A stretch of DNA of 6,340 nt from an uncultured Chromatiaceae bacterium. GTDB taxonomy: Bacteria; Pseudomonadota; Gammaproteobacteria; Enterobacterales; Alteromonadaceae. The stretch lies in the NCBI GenBank assembly GCA_946481195.1, contig CAMLNG010000231.1, forward strand, positions 1-6,340, in the 5' to 3' direction. The position numbers were made by a program, and so were the translations under genes. The notes beneath the pieces are model-generated. The model searched no databases. It worked only from the letters and a program-made list of their open reading frames with translations, and was not told the origin of the DNA. Shown piece by piece: positions 1 to 6,340 of this stretch; positions within the stretch are counted from its first letter, which is position 1, and each line of letters starts with the position of its first letter.

Positions 1-877
1 CCACCGGTAAGAACTGCGCCAGCGTTCGGGTTGGAGCGATCCCCAGCAATTGGCAAACTGCCTGATACAACATTTCAGTCCCCCGCGCTTTGCCTTCCAC
101 ACTGTGACCGGCGATATGCGCGGTCGCAATATCGCAATATGGCAGCAGCGCCCGTTCAATGGCAGGCTCGTTTTCCCAGACATCGAGAAACAAAGGCCGG
201 CGCACGCCGGCACGCGCTTGCGCCAACAGCGCCTGGTTATCCACAACTTCACCGCGACAGGCATTAATCAGCGCCGTCGTGGCTGGTAAAGCGGCAAGCC
301 GTTTGGCATCTAATAAATGAAAAGTTGGATAAGCCCCGCCGCGCACCAGCGGCACATGCAAGCTGACCACATCGGCGCTGGCCAATAAGGTATCAAGGTC
401 CAGATGTGGGAAATCTGTCTCTGCCGCACGCAGTGGATCGTTTTGTAGCACGCTGACGCCAAGCGCCTGCAACGCTGCCACCAGCCGTTTGCCGATTTGA
501 CCGACGCCGACCACACCGACGGTGAAGTCCGTGAGCGGTTTATCCTGTTGTTCCGCCAGCATAAACAGGCAACTGAACACATATTCCACCACAGACTGGG
601 CATTACAACCCGGCGCATTGGTATGGGTTATGCCGCGCGCCTGCAGATAAGCCAAATCCAGATGGTCAGTGCCGATGGTGGCGGTGCCAACAAAACGCAG
701 ATTGGGATTGGCGTCCAGCAGTGCCGCATTGACCTTCGTCACAGAGCGCACCAGCAAAATATCGGCATCAGCCAAATCTGCTGCCTGGACATTGCGACCG
801 GAGAACAATGTCACATCGCCCAAATCGGCGAAAAACTCCCGGGCCAGCGGCATATTGTCATCGGCATAAATTTTCAT
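1..877 (-). CDS. pdxB: Erythronate-4-phosphate dehydrogenase, PdxB (3' end outside window)
   Basis: PdxB oxidises 4-phospho-D-erythronate to 2-oxo-3-hydroxy-4-phosphobutanoate. This is the second step of the DXP-dependent pyridoxal phosphate pathway, in the cytoplasm. The minus-strand frame is open from ATG at 877 to the window edge, giving 292 residues. E. coli PdxB has 378, so the C-terminal dimerisation domain is mostly missing from the window. The start MKIYADDNMP matches the family start MKILVDENMP. The Rossmann motif GVGQIG lies at residues 124-129, with the NAD-ribose Asp at 147. The catalytic set of D-2-hydroxyacid dehydrogenases is in place: Arg208 in NACRGE, Asp232 and Glu237 in LDVWENEP, and His254 in TAHIAG. 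The PdxB-typical stretch EGKARGT begins at 261. A GGAG ribosome binding site (complement of 884-887) sits 6 nt before the ATG. The gene lies downstream of fabB on the same strand, behind a probable terminator. Identification is secure. Confidence 0.97.
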   Translation of the reverse strand, partial: MKIYADDNMPLAREFFADLGDVTLFSGRNVQAADLADADILLVRSVTKVNAALLDANPNLRFVGTATIGTDHLDLAYLQARGITHTNAPGCNAQSVVEYVFSCLFMLAEQQDKPLTDFTVGVVGVGQIGKRLVAALQALGVSVLQNDPLRAAETDFPHLDLDTLLASADVVSLHVPLVRGGAYPTFHLLDAKRLAALPATTALINACRGEVVDNQALLAQARAGVRRPLFLDVWENEPAIERALLPYCDIATAHIAGHSVEGKARGTEMLYQAVCQLLGIAPTRTLAQFLPV

Positions 878-916
878 CGGCAACTCCAATCAGTGCACGG
901 CACATCAGTCAGGCAC

Positions 917-945
917 CAGATACCCGCAGACAAATCTGCCGTCAA
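917..945 (-). promoter_or_regulatory. Possible sigma-70 promoter for pdxB
   Basis: Read on the minus strand, TTGACG (complement of 940-945, five of six matches to the -35 consensus) is followed after exactly 17 bp by TATCTG (complement of 917-922, only three of six matches to the -10). It would start transcription near 910, about 33 nt before the pdxB ATG. The spacer contains a small inverted repeat (GCAGA-caaa-TCTGC, 926-939) that could be an operator. The poor -10 makes this tentative. Confidence 0.3.
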
Positions 946-975
946 TTTCCGTGATGCCGCGCATTCTATGTCAGC

Positions 976-991
976 AGCCGGACCTCCGGCT
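976..991. repeat. GC-rich 6-bp inverted repeat upstream of pdxB
   Basis: AGCCGG and CCGGCT flank the 4-nt loop ACCT. There is no U-run on either side, so it does not look like an intrinsic terminator. It lies between the fabB terminator and the candidate pdxB promoter. Its function is unknown and it may be chance. Confidence 0.4.
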
Positions 992-1061
992 AGCAAGCAA
1001 GAACACAGTCGCGGAAAATTTATTGTTTCCGCTTTTCACTCAATCAGCAAAACTGCAGCAT

Positions 1062-1095
1062 AAACAACAAAGCCACCCGCAGGTGGCTTTGTTTT
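1062..1095 (-). terminator. Probable rho-independent terminator of fabB
   Basis: A perfect 12-bp stem, 1066-1077 paired with 1082-1093 (arm AACAAAGCCACC), closes a 4-nt loop CGCA. It begins about 18 nt after the fabB stop codon. Read on the minus strand the 3' arm ends in CTTTGTTGTTTA, a U-rich but interrupted tail. Read on the plus strand the tail is CTTTGTTTT, so it could act in both directions. It separates the fabB and pdxB transcripts, which lie in tandem. Confidence 0.8.
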
Positions 1096-1111
1096 ACATT
1101 TGACTCAGTGG

Positions 1112-2326
1112 TTAGCCGTTAAACTTTTGCATCACCAGCGTGGCATTAGTGCCACCAAAACCAAAGCTATTCGACATTACAGTGTTTAACGTCGCTTTGG
1201 TTGGTTTGGTGATGATATTCAGGCCTTCGGCCGCAGCGTCCAGCTCACCGATGTTGATCGAAGGTGCGATAAAGTTATGTTCCATCATCAGCAGAGAATA
1301 AATCGCTTCATGCACACCGGCAGCACCCAGAGCGTGGCCGGTCATGGCTTTAGTCGCGCTGATCGCCGGGCTCTTACCGCCGAATACCTGCTGAATAGCC
1401 CCCAACTCTTTGACATCACCGACCGGCGTACTGGTACCGTGCGTGTTCAGGTAATCGATTGGTGCTTTCACATCGGCCAGTGCCATTTGCATACAACGCA
1501 CCGCGCCTTCACCACTTGGCGCCACCATGTCATACCCATCCGAAGTGGCACCGTAACCAACAATTTCAGCATAAATTTTGGCGCCGCGGGCTAAAGCATG
1601 TTCCAGCTCTTCGATCACCAGAATGCCGCCACCGCCGGAGATAACAAAACCGTCGCGGTTCGCGTCATAAGTACGTGAAGCCTGAGTTGGCGTTTCATTG
1701 TATTTGCTGGACAGAGCGCCCATGGCGTCGAACTCCATCGCTAAGGTCCAGTGCACTTCTTCACCACCACCGGCGAAAATCACGTCTTGCTTGCCCAGCT
1801 GGATCAGTTCCACCGCATGGCCGATACAGTGCGCGCTGGTGGCACAGGCAGAGCTAATCGAATAGTTCACGCCTTTGATTTCAAACGGTGTAGCCAGACA
1901 CGCAGAGCAAGTCGATGACATGGTTTTTGGTACGGCATAAGGGCCAACGCGTTTGACGCCTTTTTCGCGCAGAATGTCGGCCGCTTCAATTTGGGTTTTT
2001 GATGAAGCACCGCCAGAGCCCACGACCAAGCCGGTACGTGGATTGGAGACTTGCTCTGGCGTTAAACCGGCATCCTCAATGGCTTGTGCCATCGAGATAT
2101 ACGCATAGGCAGCAGCATCGCCCATAAAACGCAATGCCTTACGGTCAATCAGAGCAGCAGTGTCAATATTGATTTGACCCCAGACCTGAGAACGCAGCCC
2201 AAAATCGGCAAATTCCTGCGCAAAGCTGATGCCGGAACGGCCTTCCTGCAAGGAGGCCAATACTTCTGCTTTGTTATTACCGATACTTGAAACTATGCCC
2301 AATCCGGTGATTACCGCTCTTTTCAT
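1112..2326 (-). CDS. fabB: Beta-ketoacyl-ACP synthase I, FabB
   Basis: FabB is the type II fatty acid synthase condensing enzyme. It joins acyl-ACP to malonyl-ACP and is essential for elongating the cis-3-decenoyl intermediate of unsaturated fatty acid synthesis. The product is 404 residues, against 406 in E. coli. The nucleophile is Cys161 in [10 protein letters not shown]. The other active-site residues are His296 in NTHGTSTP, Lys326 in ATKAMTGH and His331, each two less than in E. coli (163, 298, 328, 333). The glycine-rich SFGFGGTN lies at 387-394 near the C terminus. The start [10 protein letters not shown] at 2326 is the family start and has GGAG (2332-2335) 5 nt upstream. An in-frame extension to 2419 would run through the promoter region and is rejected. 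fabB is divergent from mnmC, as in E. coli. A FadR-like operator and promoter lie upstream. Confidence 0.98.
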   Translation of the reverse strand: MKRAVITGLGIVSSIGNNKAEVLASLQEGRSGISFAQEFADFGLRSQVWGQINIDTAALIDRKALRFMGDAAAYAYISMAQAIEDAGLTPEQVSNPRTGLVVGSGGASSKTQIEAADILREKGVKRVGPYAVPKTMSSTCSACLATPFEIKGVNYSISSACATSAHCIGHAVELIQLGKQDVIFAGGGEEVHWTLAMEFDAMGALSSKYNETPTQASRTYDANRDGFVISGGGGILVIEELEHALARGAKIYAEIVGYGATSDGYDMVAPSGEGAVRCMQMALADVKAPIDYLNTHGTSTPVGDVKELGAIQQVFGGKSPAISATKAMTGHALGAAGVHEAIYSLLMMEHNFIAPSINIGELDAAAEGLNIITKPTKATLNTVMSNSFGFGGTNATLVMQKFNG

Positions 2327-2331
2327 TCTGA

Positions 2332-2335
2332 CTCC
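2332..2335 (-). promoter_or_regulatory. fabB ribosome binding site
   Basis: GGAG on the minus strand lies 5 nt before the ATG at 2326. It fixes the fabB start at the conserved MKRAVITG rather than at the upstream in-frame extension. Confidence 0.8.
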
Positions 2336-2361
2336 AGCGTAAAAAAATAGTGTTCGCGGCC

Positions 2362-2367
2362 ATTGTA
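2362..2367 (-). promoter_or_regulatory. Candidate fabB -10 element (TACAAT)
   Basis: TACAAT on the minus strand matches five of six positions of the sigma-70 -10 consensus. It would start transcription near 2355, giving a leader of about 30 nt before the fabB ATG. No good -35 hexamer lies at 16-18 bp. A weak -35 next to a FadR-like site is what would be expected of an activator-dependent promoter, as is known for E. coli fabA and fabB. Confidence 0.5.
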
Positions 2368-2383
2368 CGGGCTTTTTCCCGCC

Positions 2384-2400
2384 AACTGGTCCAATTTCAG
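2384..2400 (-). promoter_or_regulatory. Candidate FadR operator upstream of fabB
   Basis: The plus strand carries AACTGGTC followed by CAATTTCAG. The first eight bases equal one half of the palindromic FadR consensus AACTGGTCnGACCAGTT as I remember it. The other half matches poorly, with about one of eight positions. The site is centred near -37 relative to the predicted fabB start point and covers the -35 region, where FadR activates fabA and fabB in E. coli. The good half-site lies on the side facing the -10. The call rests on motif and position together. Confidence 0.45.
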
Positions 2401-2456
2401 CGCACAGTTGTACACTCACCTGCTCACACTATTAGCCGCCAGCATGACAAACAAGT

Positions 2457-2462
2457 TAAAAT
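2457..2462 (+). promoter_or_regulatory. Possible mnmC -10 element (TAAAAT)
   Basis: TAAAAT matches five of six bases of the -10 consensus and would start transcription around 2469, just upstream of the chosen mnmC start at 2503. I see no convincing -35 at the right spacing. If real, it would rule out the in-frame ATG at 2461, which overlaps the hexamer. Confidence 0.25.
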
Positions 2463-2502
2463 GCGCCACTTTGTGCAATTTTTTTCTGATACGGACTTGC
2501 TG

Positions 2503-4383
2503 ATGAGTCAGATCCAATCCGCCACGTTAAGTTACAACGAGCAAGGCACACCGGTTTCAAACGTGTTTGACGATGTGTACTTTTCCAATGAAAGTGGTCT
2601 CGATGAAACGCAGTTTGTGTTTTTGCACAACAACCAGTTACCGGAACGCTGGCAACAGTTAGCTAAACGCTGTTTTCATGTGATAGAAACCGGCTTTGGC
2701 ACCGGGCTGAACTTTCTGGTGTGCTGGCAGGCTTTTCGCGAATTTCGTGCGGCGCAGCCCGACGCTATTTGTCAGCAGCTGCATTTTTCCACTTTCGAAA
2801 AATTCCCATTAACGCTCAACGATTTGCAGCAGGCCTTAACAGCCTGGCCAAGCTTGCAGCCGCTGGTTGCGGAGTTGTTGGCGCAATATCCGCGGCCTTT
2901 TGCCGGCTGTCACCGTCTGCAGTTTGATCAGGGGGCAGTGACGCTTGATCTGTGGCTTGGCGATGTCAGAGATAATCTGCCGGCGCTGCCGGCGCAGAAT
3001 ATTGCTGACGCCTGGTTTCTCGATGGTTTTGCCCCCAGTAAAAACCCGGAAATGTGGCAGGATTTTTTGTTCGAAGGCATGGCCAGGTTAAGCGCTCCTG
3101 GCACGACAGTGGCAACTTTCACCAGCGCCGGCATCGTGCGCCGTGGCCTGCAAAGTGCTGGTTTTGTGGTGAAGAAAGTAAAAGGCTTTGGCCGTAAACG
3201 CGAAATGGCCGTGGGGGTGATAGCGGAAGAAACTCCGGTTGTCACTGCGACGTCCTGCGAAGATGTCATCACGCTGGTCGGCGGCGGAATTGCAGCCATT
3301 TTAACGGCGTTGGCCCTGGTGCAGCGTGGCCGACAGGTGCGTTTGCTGTGTAAAGACCATGGCGTTGCTCAAGGCGCTTCGCACAATCGGCAAGGCGCCT
3401 TGTACCCGCAGTTACAAACCAGCTTTAGTCCGGTGTCGCGCTTCCACGCCAGCGCTTATAGCTTTGCCTGCCGGCGCTATCGTGAGTTGGCGCACCAATT
3501 TGATTTCCCTCAACAGTTTTGTGGCGTACTGACGTTAGCCTGCACCGAAGCGCTGGCGCTGCGCCAAAGTAAGATCCTGCAGGAAAGCGCCTGGCCGGCT
3601 GGTTTTTTTCAGGCGCTGGATGCAACAACGTGCAGCGAAGCAGCCGGGCTCAGCCTGCCTTATGGTGGATTGTTTTACCCCGATGGCGGTTGGGTCGCAC
3701 CACAGCGCTTTTGTCAGGCGGCGCTTGAATGGCTGTTACAACAGCCTGGTTTTCATTTTTGCGCCAGTACCGAAGTGACGGCAGTGCAGCACGGTGTCAG
3801 TGGCTGGCAGCTGTCGACATCCAACGGCCCAATCGACTGCAGTCAGCTGGTACTTTGCAATGGCGTTGATTTGACGCAATTTGCGCCAACCCGGCATTTA
3901 CCACTGAATCAGGTGCGGGGTCAGGTGTCTCATGTCAGTGCCCCACAGATGGCCGCACTTCGCACCGTGATTTGTCATCAGGGTTATATCACGCCGGCAG
4001 ATACGGCAGAATTCGCTGAAGAACACTGCGTCGGCGCGACTTTTGACCGGGAGAATCGAAATACCATCACCACTTCAGCAGACGACGCGGCCAATCTGGC
4101 GCTGGTCAATACCGTGTTACAGCAACCGGCCTGGTTCGTCGGCGCAACAGTTCAGTCGGCGAAAACCGGCCTGCGCGCTACAGTACCTGACCACTTGCCG
4201 ATCGCTGGCGAAGTTGCCCCAGGATTATATGTGCTGGGCGGTTTGGGTGCCCGTGGCCTGCTGTTTGCGCCATTATTGGCCGAACATTTAGCCTCTGCAT
4301 TGTGTCAGCAGCCGTTACCGCTGTCAGATGAGCTGGCACAGCTGGTCGATGCGTCGCGTTTTGATAAGCTGCGTAGGCTATAA
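2503..4383 (+). CDS. mnmC: Bifunctional tRNA 5-methylaminomethyl-2-thiouridine biosynthesis protein MnmC
   Basis: MnmC performs the last two steps of mnm5s2U34 formation in tRNAs for Lys, Glu and Gln. The FAD-dependent C-terminal domain removes carboxymethyl from cmnm5s2U, and the SAM-dependent N-terminal domain then methylates nm5s2U. The 626-residue product (E. coli 668) has both domains. The methyltransferase domain, about 1-240, shows TPVSNVFDDVYFS (16-28), the SAM loop ETGFGTGLNF (62-71) and FLDGFAPSKNPEMW (172-185). The oxidoreductase domain, about 255-626, opens with the dinucleotide fold LVGGGIAA (258-265), then GASHNRQGALYP (291-302), and ends with the FAD-site region YVLGGLGARGLLFAP (576-590). 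The frame is open back to 2350. The start at 2503 (MSQIQSATLSYNEQGTP) is chosen because it aligns with the E. coli N terminus and has a weak CGGA 7 nt upstream; ATG 2461 is the alternative. Divergent from fabB, as in E. coli. Confidence 0.96.
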   Translation: MSQIQSATLSYNEQGTPVSNVFDDVYFSNESGLDETQFVFLHNNQLPERWQQLAKRCFHVIETGFGTGLNFLVCWQAFREFRAAQPDAICQQLHFSTFEKFPLTLNDLQQALTAWPSLQPLVAELLAQYPRPFAGCHRLQFDQGAVTLDLWLGDVRDNLPALPAQNIADAWFLDGFAPSKNPEMWQDFLFEGMARLSAPGTTVATFTSAGIVRRGLQSAGFVVKKVKGFGRKREMAVGVIAEETPVVTATSCEDVITLVGGGIAAILTALALVQRGRQVRLLCKDHGVAQGASHNRQGALYPQLQTSFSPVSRFHASAYSFACRRYRELAHQFDFPQQFCGVLTLACTEALALRQSKILQESAWPAGFFQALDATTCSEAAGLSLPYGGLFYPDGGWVAPQRFCQAALEWLLQQPGFHFCASTEVTAVQHGVSGWQLSTSNGPIDCSQLVLCNGVDLTQFAPTRHLPLNQVRGQVSHVSAPQMAALRTVICHQGYITPADTAEFAEEHCVGATFDRENRNTITTSADDAANLALVNTVLQQPAWFVGATVQSAKTGLRATVPDHLPIAGEVAPGLYVLGGLGARGLLFAPLLAEHLASALCQQPLPLSDELAQLVDASRFDKLRRL

Positions 4384-4407
4384 CCAGCCGCTTGTACGGT
4401 GATAGAT

Positions 4408-4434
4408 AAAAAGCCCCGATGTTCAGGGCTTTTT
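4408..4434. terminator. Bidirectional intrinsic terminator between mnmC and motY
   Basis: AAAAAGCCC (4408-4416) pairs with GGGCTTTTT (4426-4434) around a 9-nt loop. The stem gives five consecutive U residues at its 3' side on either strand. It lies 25 nt after the mnmC stop and 6 nt beyond the motY stop, so it can end both convergent transcripts. Confidence 0.85.
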
Positions 4435-4439
4435 GCGAT

Positions 4440-5369
4440 TTATTGCATGGTGAGTCTGGGAGCTTCTGCCCGCATCAGCTGCACAACAGCCCGCCGGTTG
4501 GTTGCGCGGCCACGTAAGGTGTCATTCGGTGCGACGTGGCGCTTCTCGCCAAAGCCCTCAGTACGGATCACTTTTTCATCAATACCGGCACTGACTAAAA
4601 ACGCTTTTAATGCCTTGGCTCTTTTGCGGGATAACTCCTCGTTGATCCAGCGCCCACCATAACTGTCCGTATAAGTATCAATATCAACCGAAGCTATTGC
4701 TTTATCGTGCTTAAGGTATTCGGCAATTTGTTGTAACCGCGCTTCAGATTCCCGCGTCAGCGCATCGCTGTTGCTCTGATAATTGAGCACGGTCAGCGCA
4801 ATATCATCAAAGGTAAAACGTAATAACCCAGCCATGCAGGCACTGAATTGCTGATATGGCACACCAAAATGGATTGGGTTGAGCTGAGCGGCGATTTTGT
4901 CAAAAGGACTGTGCCAGTCGTCAAAATAAAAGGTTGGGCTAAAACCCTGCTCCAGTTCGGTCAGCATGGTCCAGGCTTGCTGCTTAGGCAAATCGCCGTC
5001 AAATTGCTTTAACAGCTTCATGTCTGCCAGCGCTTTGGCTTGTTCACCGGCCCGCCAGCTGGGCGGTACTGACAGCACCTCTGCCAGGCTGTAACCATCC
5101 GGCTGGCGCTGCATTTTAAGCTGAAACAGCAGATTCGATTCTTTATTGGCGGTGCTGACAAAACGCGCTTCGCCAAACTGCGGGATCGCATGCACCAGCT
5201 CACAACGCAGCGCAGTGGCAGTTTTCAACGACCAGGCGGAATTATCCAAAGTGGCAGCATATTGCCGCACATTTTGCCGCATGTCTTGCCGGTTTATTGC
5301 CGCTTCACTGGCGCTGTGCAGGACCAGTGCACAGCAGAGAGCACCTAGTTTTATCGCTGTATTCATCAT
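4440..5369 (-). CDS. motY: Sodium-type flagellar motor protein MotY (OmpA family)
   Basis: MotY is a periplasmic protein of the flagellar T ring. With MotX it positions the PomA/PomB stators of sodium-driven polar flagella, and its C-terminal domain binds peptidoglycan. The product is 309 residues, against about 293 in Vibrio. Residues 1-23 form a signal peptide with hydrophobic core LGALCCALVL and likely cleavage after SEA. The N-terminal MotY domain (about 30-190) carries Cys56 and Cys178, spaced 122 apart like the disulfide pair of Vibrio MotY, and the family motif AWTMLTELEQGFSPTFY (132-148). The OmpA-like domain (about 193-300) begins ALTVLNYQSNSDAL and contains TDSYGGRW (234-241), LSRKRA (246-251), GFGEKRHVA (272-280) and NRR (291-293). 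ATG codons at 5369 and 5366 are both possible; no clear Shine-Dalgarno precedes either. It is divergent from rnt, as in Vibrio. I saw no sigma-28 promoter. Other motility genes are not in the window. Confidence 0.93.
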   Translation of the reverse strand: MMNTAIKLGALCCALVLHSASEAAINRQDMRQNVRQYAATLDNSAWSLKTATALRCELVHAIPQFGEARFVSTANKESNLLFQLKMQRQPDGYSLAEVLSVPPSWRAGEQAKALADMKLLKQFDGDLPKQQAWTMLTELEQGFSPTFYFDDWHSPFDKIAAQLNPIHFGVPYQQFSACMAGLLRFTFDDIALTVLNYQSNSDALTRESEARLQQIAEYLKHDKAIASVDIDTYTDSYGGRWINEELSRKRAKALKAFLVSAGIDEKVIRTEGFGEKRHVAPNDTLRGRATNRRAVVQLMRAEAPRLTMQ

Positions 5370-5466
5370 TCAGTGACCAATTAACTGCTTAGGATCCAAG
5401 CACTTCGCCTGTAGATCTGTGGATGTTGCTTGCCTGCTTTTTCCTGGAAGTCGCCAGCCACAGCGC

Positions 5467-5492
5467 CTTTGCTGTCAAAACAAATAGCAAAG
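5467..5492. repeat. Inverted repeat in the motY/rnt intergenic region
   Basis: CTTTGCT (5467-5473) and AGCAAAG (5486-5492) are perfect 7-bp inverted arms around a 12-nt A-rich centre. It lies 73 nt upstream of the chosen rnt start and 97 nt upstream of the motY start. It could be a regulator site serving either divergent gene, or chance. The rest of this 196-bp spacer holds T-tracts near rnt (5520-5527, 5543-5548) and a weak CATACT -10-like hexamer at 5530-5535, but no promoter I would assert. Confidence 0.35.
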
Positions 5493-5565
5493 CTTATGCC
5501 GACGGCAAGACGAGATGCATTTTTTTTGGCATACTGCGGCTCTTTTTTCTGACTGAATGCGGTTC

Positions 5566-6234
5566 ATGAGCCAGACTACCACTTTATTCGCCCAACGTTT
5601 TCGTGGCTATTACCCGGTCGTGATCGACGTCGAAACGGCCGGTTTTAATGCGCAGACAGATGCCTTATTAGAAATCGCCGCCTGCACGCTAAAAATGGAC
5701 GAGCAGGGGTTTCTCAGCATTGATCAGACCGTGCATTTTCATGTGGAACCCTTTGAAGGTGCTGTGCTGAACCCAAGTTCGCTGGCATTTAATGGCATTG
5801 ACCCCTACAACCCGTTGCGCGGTGCTGTGCATGAACGCGAAGCTCTGACCGAGATGTTTAAAGTGGTGCGAAAAGGCCAGAAAGACGCTGGCTGTCAGCG
5901 CGCCGTGCTGGTCGCGCACAATGCCGCCTTTGACCAGGGTTTTGTCAACGCAGCGGTCGAACGCAATAACATCAAACGTTCGCCTTTCCACGCCTTTGTG
6001 TCTTTTGACACAACGACTTTGGCCGCACTGGCATTAGGTCAGACGGTACTGGCCAAAGCCTGTCAGGCCGCTGGTATCCCATTTGACGGCAAAGAAGCAC
6101 ATAGTGCGCTGTACGATACTGAGCGTACCGCCGAACTGTTTTGCCATATCGTCAATCGCTGGCAGACGCTTGGCGGCTGGCCTCCCCCCTTTCTGGATAC
6201 CGACACTGAAGCGCAGGACGCTGAAACCGAATAA
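5566..6234 (+). CDS. rnt: Ribonuclease T (DEDDh 3'-5' exoribonuclease)
   Basis: RNase T trims 3' ends of tRNA, 5S and 23S rRNA and carries out tRNA CCA end turnover, acting as a homodimer in the cytoplasm. The product is 222 residues, against 215 in E. coli. The DEDDh catalytic residues are Asp21 and Glu23 in [10 protein letters not shown], Asp123 in HNAAFDQ, His179 in EAHSALYD and Asp184. All are offset by two from E. coli (23, 25, 125, 181, 186). Family signatures include FHVEPFEGA (58-66), AFNGIDP (74-80) and [13 protein letters not shown] (155-167). The product ends with a short acidic tail, [12 protein letters not shown], beyond the conserved GGWP. The start at 5566 ([18 protein letters not shown]) fits family length. 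ATG 5557 would add MRF, and neither has a good ribosome binding site. It is divergent from motY. Confidence 0.97.
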   Translation: MSQTTTLFAQRFRGYYPVVIDVETAGFNAQTDALLEIAACTLKMDEQGFLSIDQTVHFHVEPFEGAVLNPSSLAFNGIDPYNPLRGAVHEREALTEMFKVVRKGQKDAGCQRAVLVAHNAAFDQGFVNAAVERNNIKRSPFHAFVSFDTTTLAALALGQTVLAKACQAAGIPFDGKEAHSALYDTERTAELFCHIVNRWQTLGGWPPPFLDTDTEAQDAETE

Positions 6235-6239
6235 GCCTA

Positions 6240-6340
6240 GGGGCTGTTGATCTTTGGTGGTTAAGTTTTGTTCGAGTTGGCGGCGTTTTGGGCGCGAAAC
6301 GAGGCGCGTGACATAGTGATTCTATGTGAGCAACGAGTGA
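6240..6340. repeat. Possible end of a dispersed repeat or MITE-like element, cut by window edge
   Basis: Non-coding DNA starts right after the rnt stop. It opens with GGGGCTGTTGATC next to CTAG (6237-6240), a tetranucleotide known as an insertion target for some IS5-family elements. It contains an inverted repeat, ACATAG-tgatt-CTATGT (6311-6327), and a weaker one, CGTTT/AAACG (6284-6301 region). The sequence resembles, from memory only, short repeats scattered in Alteromonadales-type genomes. There is no transposase in view and the other end is outside the window, so mobility is inferred. No U-run terminator for rnt is seen here. Confidence 0.4.

Noticed and set aside
497..1063. Plus-strand open frame of 188 codons
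   Set aside because: It lies antisense to pdxB in the same codon register and continues into the intergenic gap. It has no recognisable protein features, and pdxB on the other strand has full catalytic motifs.
2327..2419. Upstream extension of fabB by 31 codons
   Set aside because: The conserved start MKRAVITG with GGAG upstream is at 2326. The extension covers the -10 and FadR-like sequences.
2350..2502. Upstream extension of mnmC to a GTG at 2350
   Set aside because: The extra 51 residues do not resemble the family, and they would overlap the fabB promoter and operator region. The E. coli N terminus aligns with the start at 2503.
2928..3299. Minus-strand open frame of 123 codons inside mnmC
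   Set aside because: It is a shadow of the mnmC reading frame, with no motifs and no ribosome binding site support.
5475..5504. Sigma-28-like pattern TCAAA...GCCGACG near 5475-5504
   Set aside because: Spacing between the two halves is too long for the FliA consensus, the -10 half is poor, and it points towards rnt rather than motY.
1..6340. CRISPR array, tRNA, rRNA, toxin-antitoxin or phage-defence genes
   Set aside because: There are no regularly spaced direct repeats, no tRNA cloverleaf sequences and no unexplained long open frame. All coding capacity is accounted for by five housekeeping genes.

Overview
The window looks like chromosomal core-genome DNA from a motile gammaproteobacterium. 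Protein similarity recalled from memory suggests an Alteromonadales/Rheinheimera-like or Vibrio-related lineage. The evidence is a pdxB-fabB-mnmC block like that of E. coli, and a motY gene head-to-head with rnt, an arrangement known from Vibrio. MotY points to a sodium-driven polar flagellum. The genus is an inference.

Layout. Positions 1-877 (minus) hold the first 292 codons of pdxB, cut by the window edge. Positions 878-1111 are a gap with a possible pdxB promoter, two small inverted repeats and a strong hairpin that probably ends fabB. Positions 1112-2326 (minus) are fabB. Positions 2327-2502 are the divergent fabB/mnmC control region, with a -10-like hexamer for fabB and a FadR-like operator beside it. 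Positions 2503-4383 (plus) are the two-domain gene mnmC. A hairpin at 4408-4434, U-rich on both strands, separates mnmC from the convergent motY (4440-5369, minus). Positions 5370-5565 are the divergent motY/rnt spacer, and 5566-6234 (plus) is rnt. From about 6240 to the right edge the DNA is non-coding and resembles the end of a dispersed repeat or MITE-like element.

The five genes are housekeeping and do not form one pathway: vitamin B6 synthesis (pdxB), unsaturated fatty acid synthesis (fabB), tRNA wobble-uridine modification (mnmC), flagellar stator anchoring (motY) and tRNA/RNA 3'-end trimming (rnt). All show intact catalytic or structural residues, and none shows a frameshift. pdxB and fabB have clear GGAG ribosome binding sites. 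mnmC, motY and rnt have weak ones, so their starts rest mainly on family alignment.

I found no sign of a new multi-gene system. The observations most worth checking are the FadR-like operator at the fabB promoter and the repeat that begins just after rnt and runs off the right edge.
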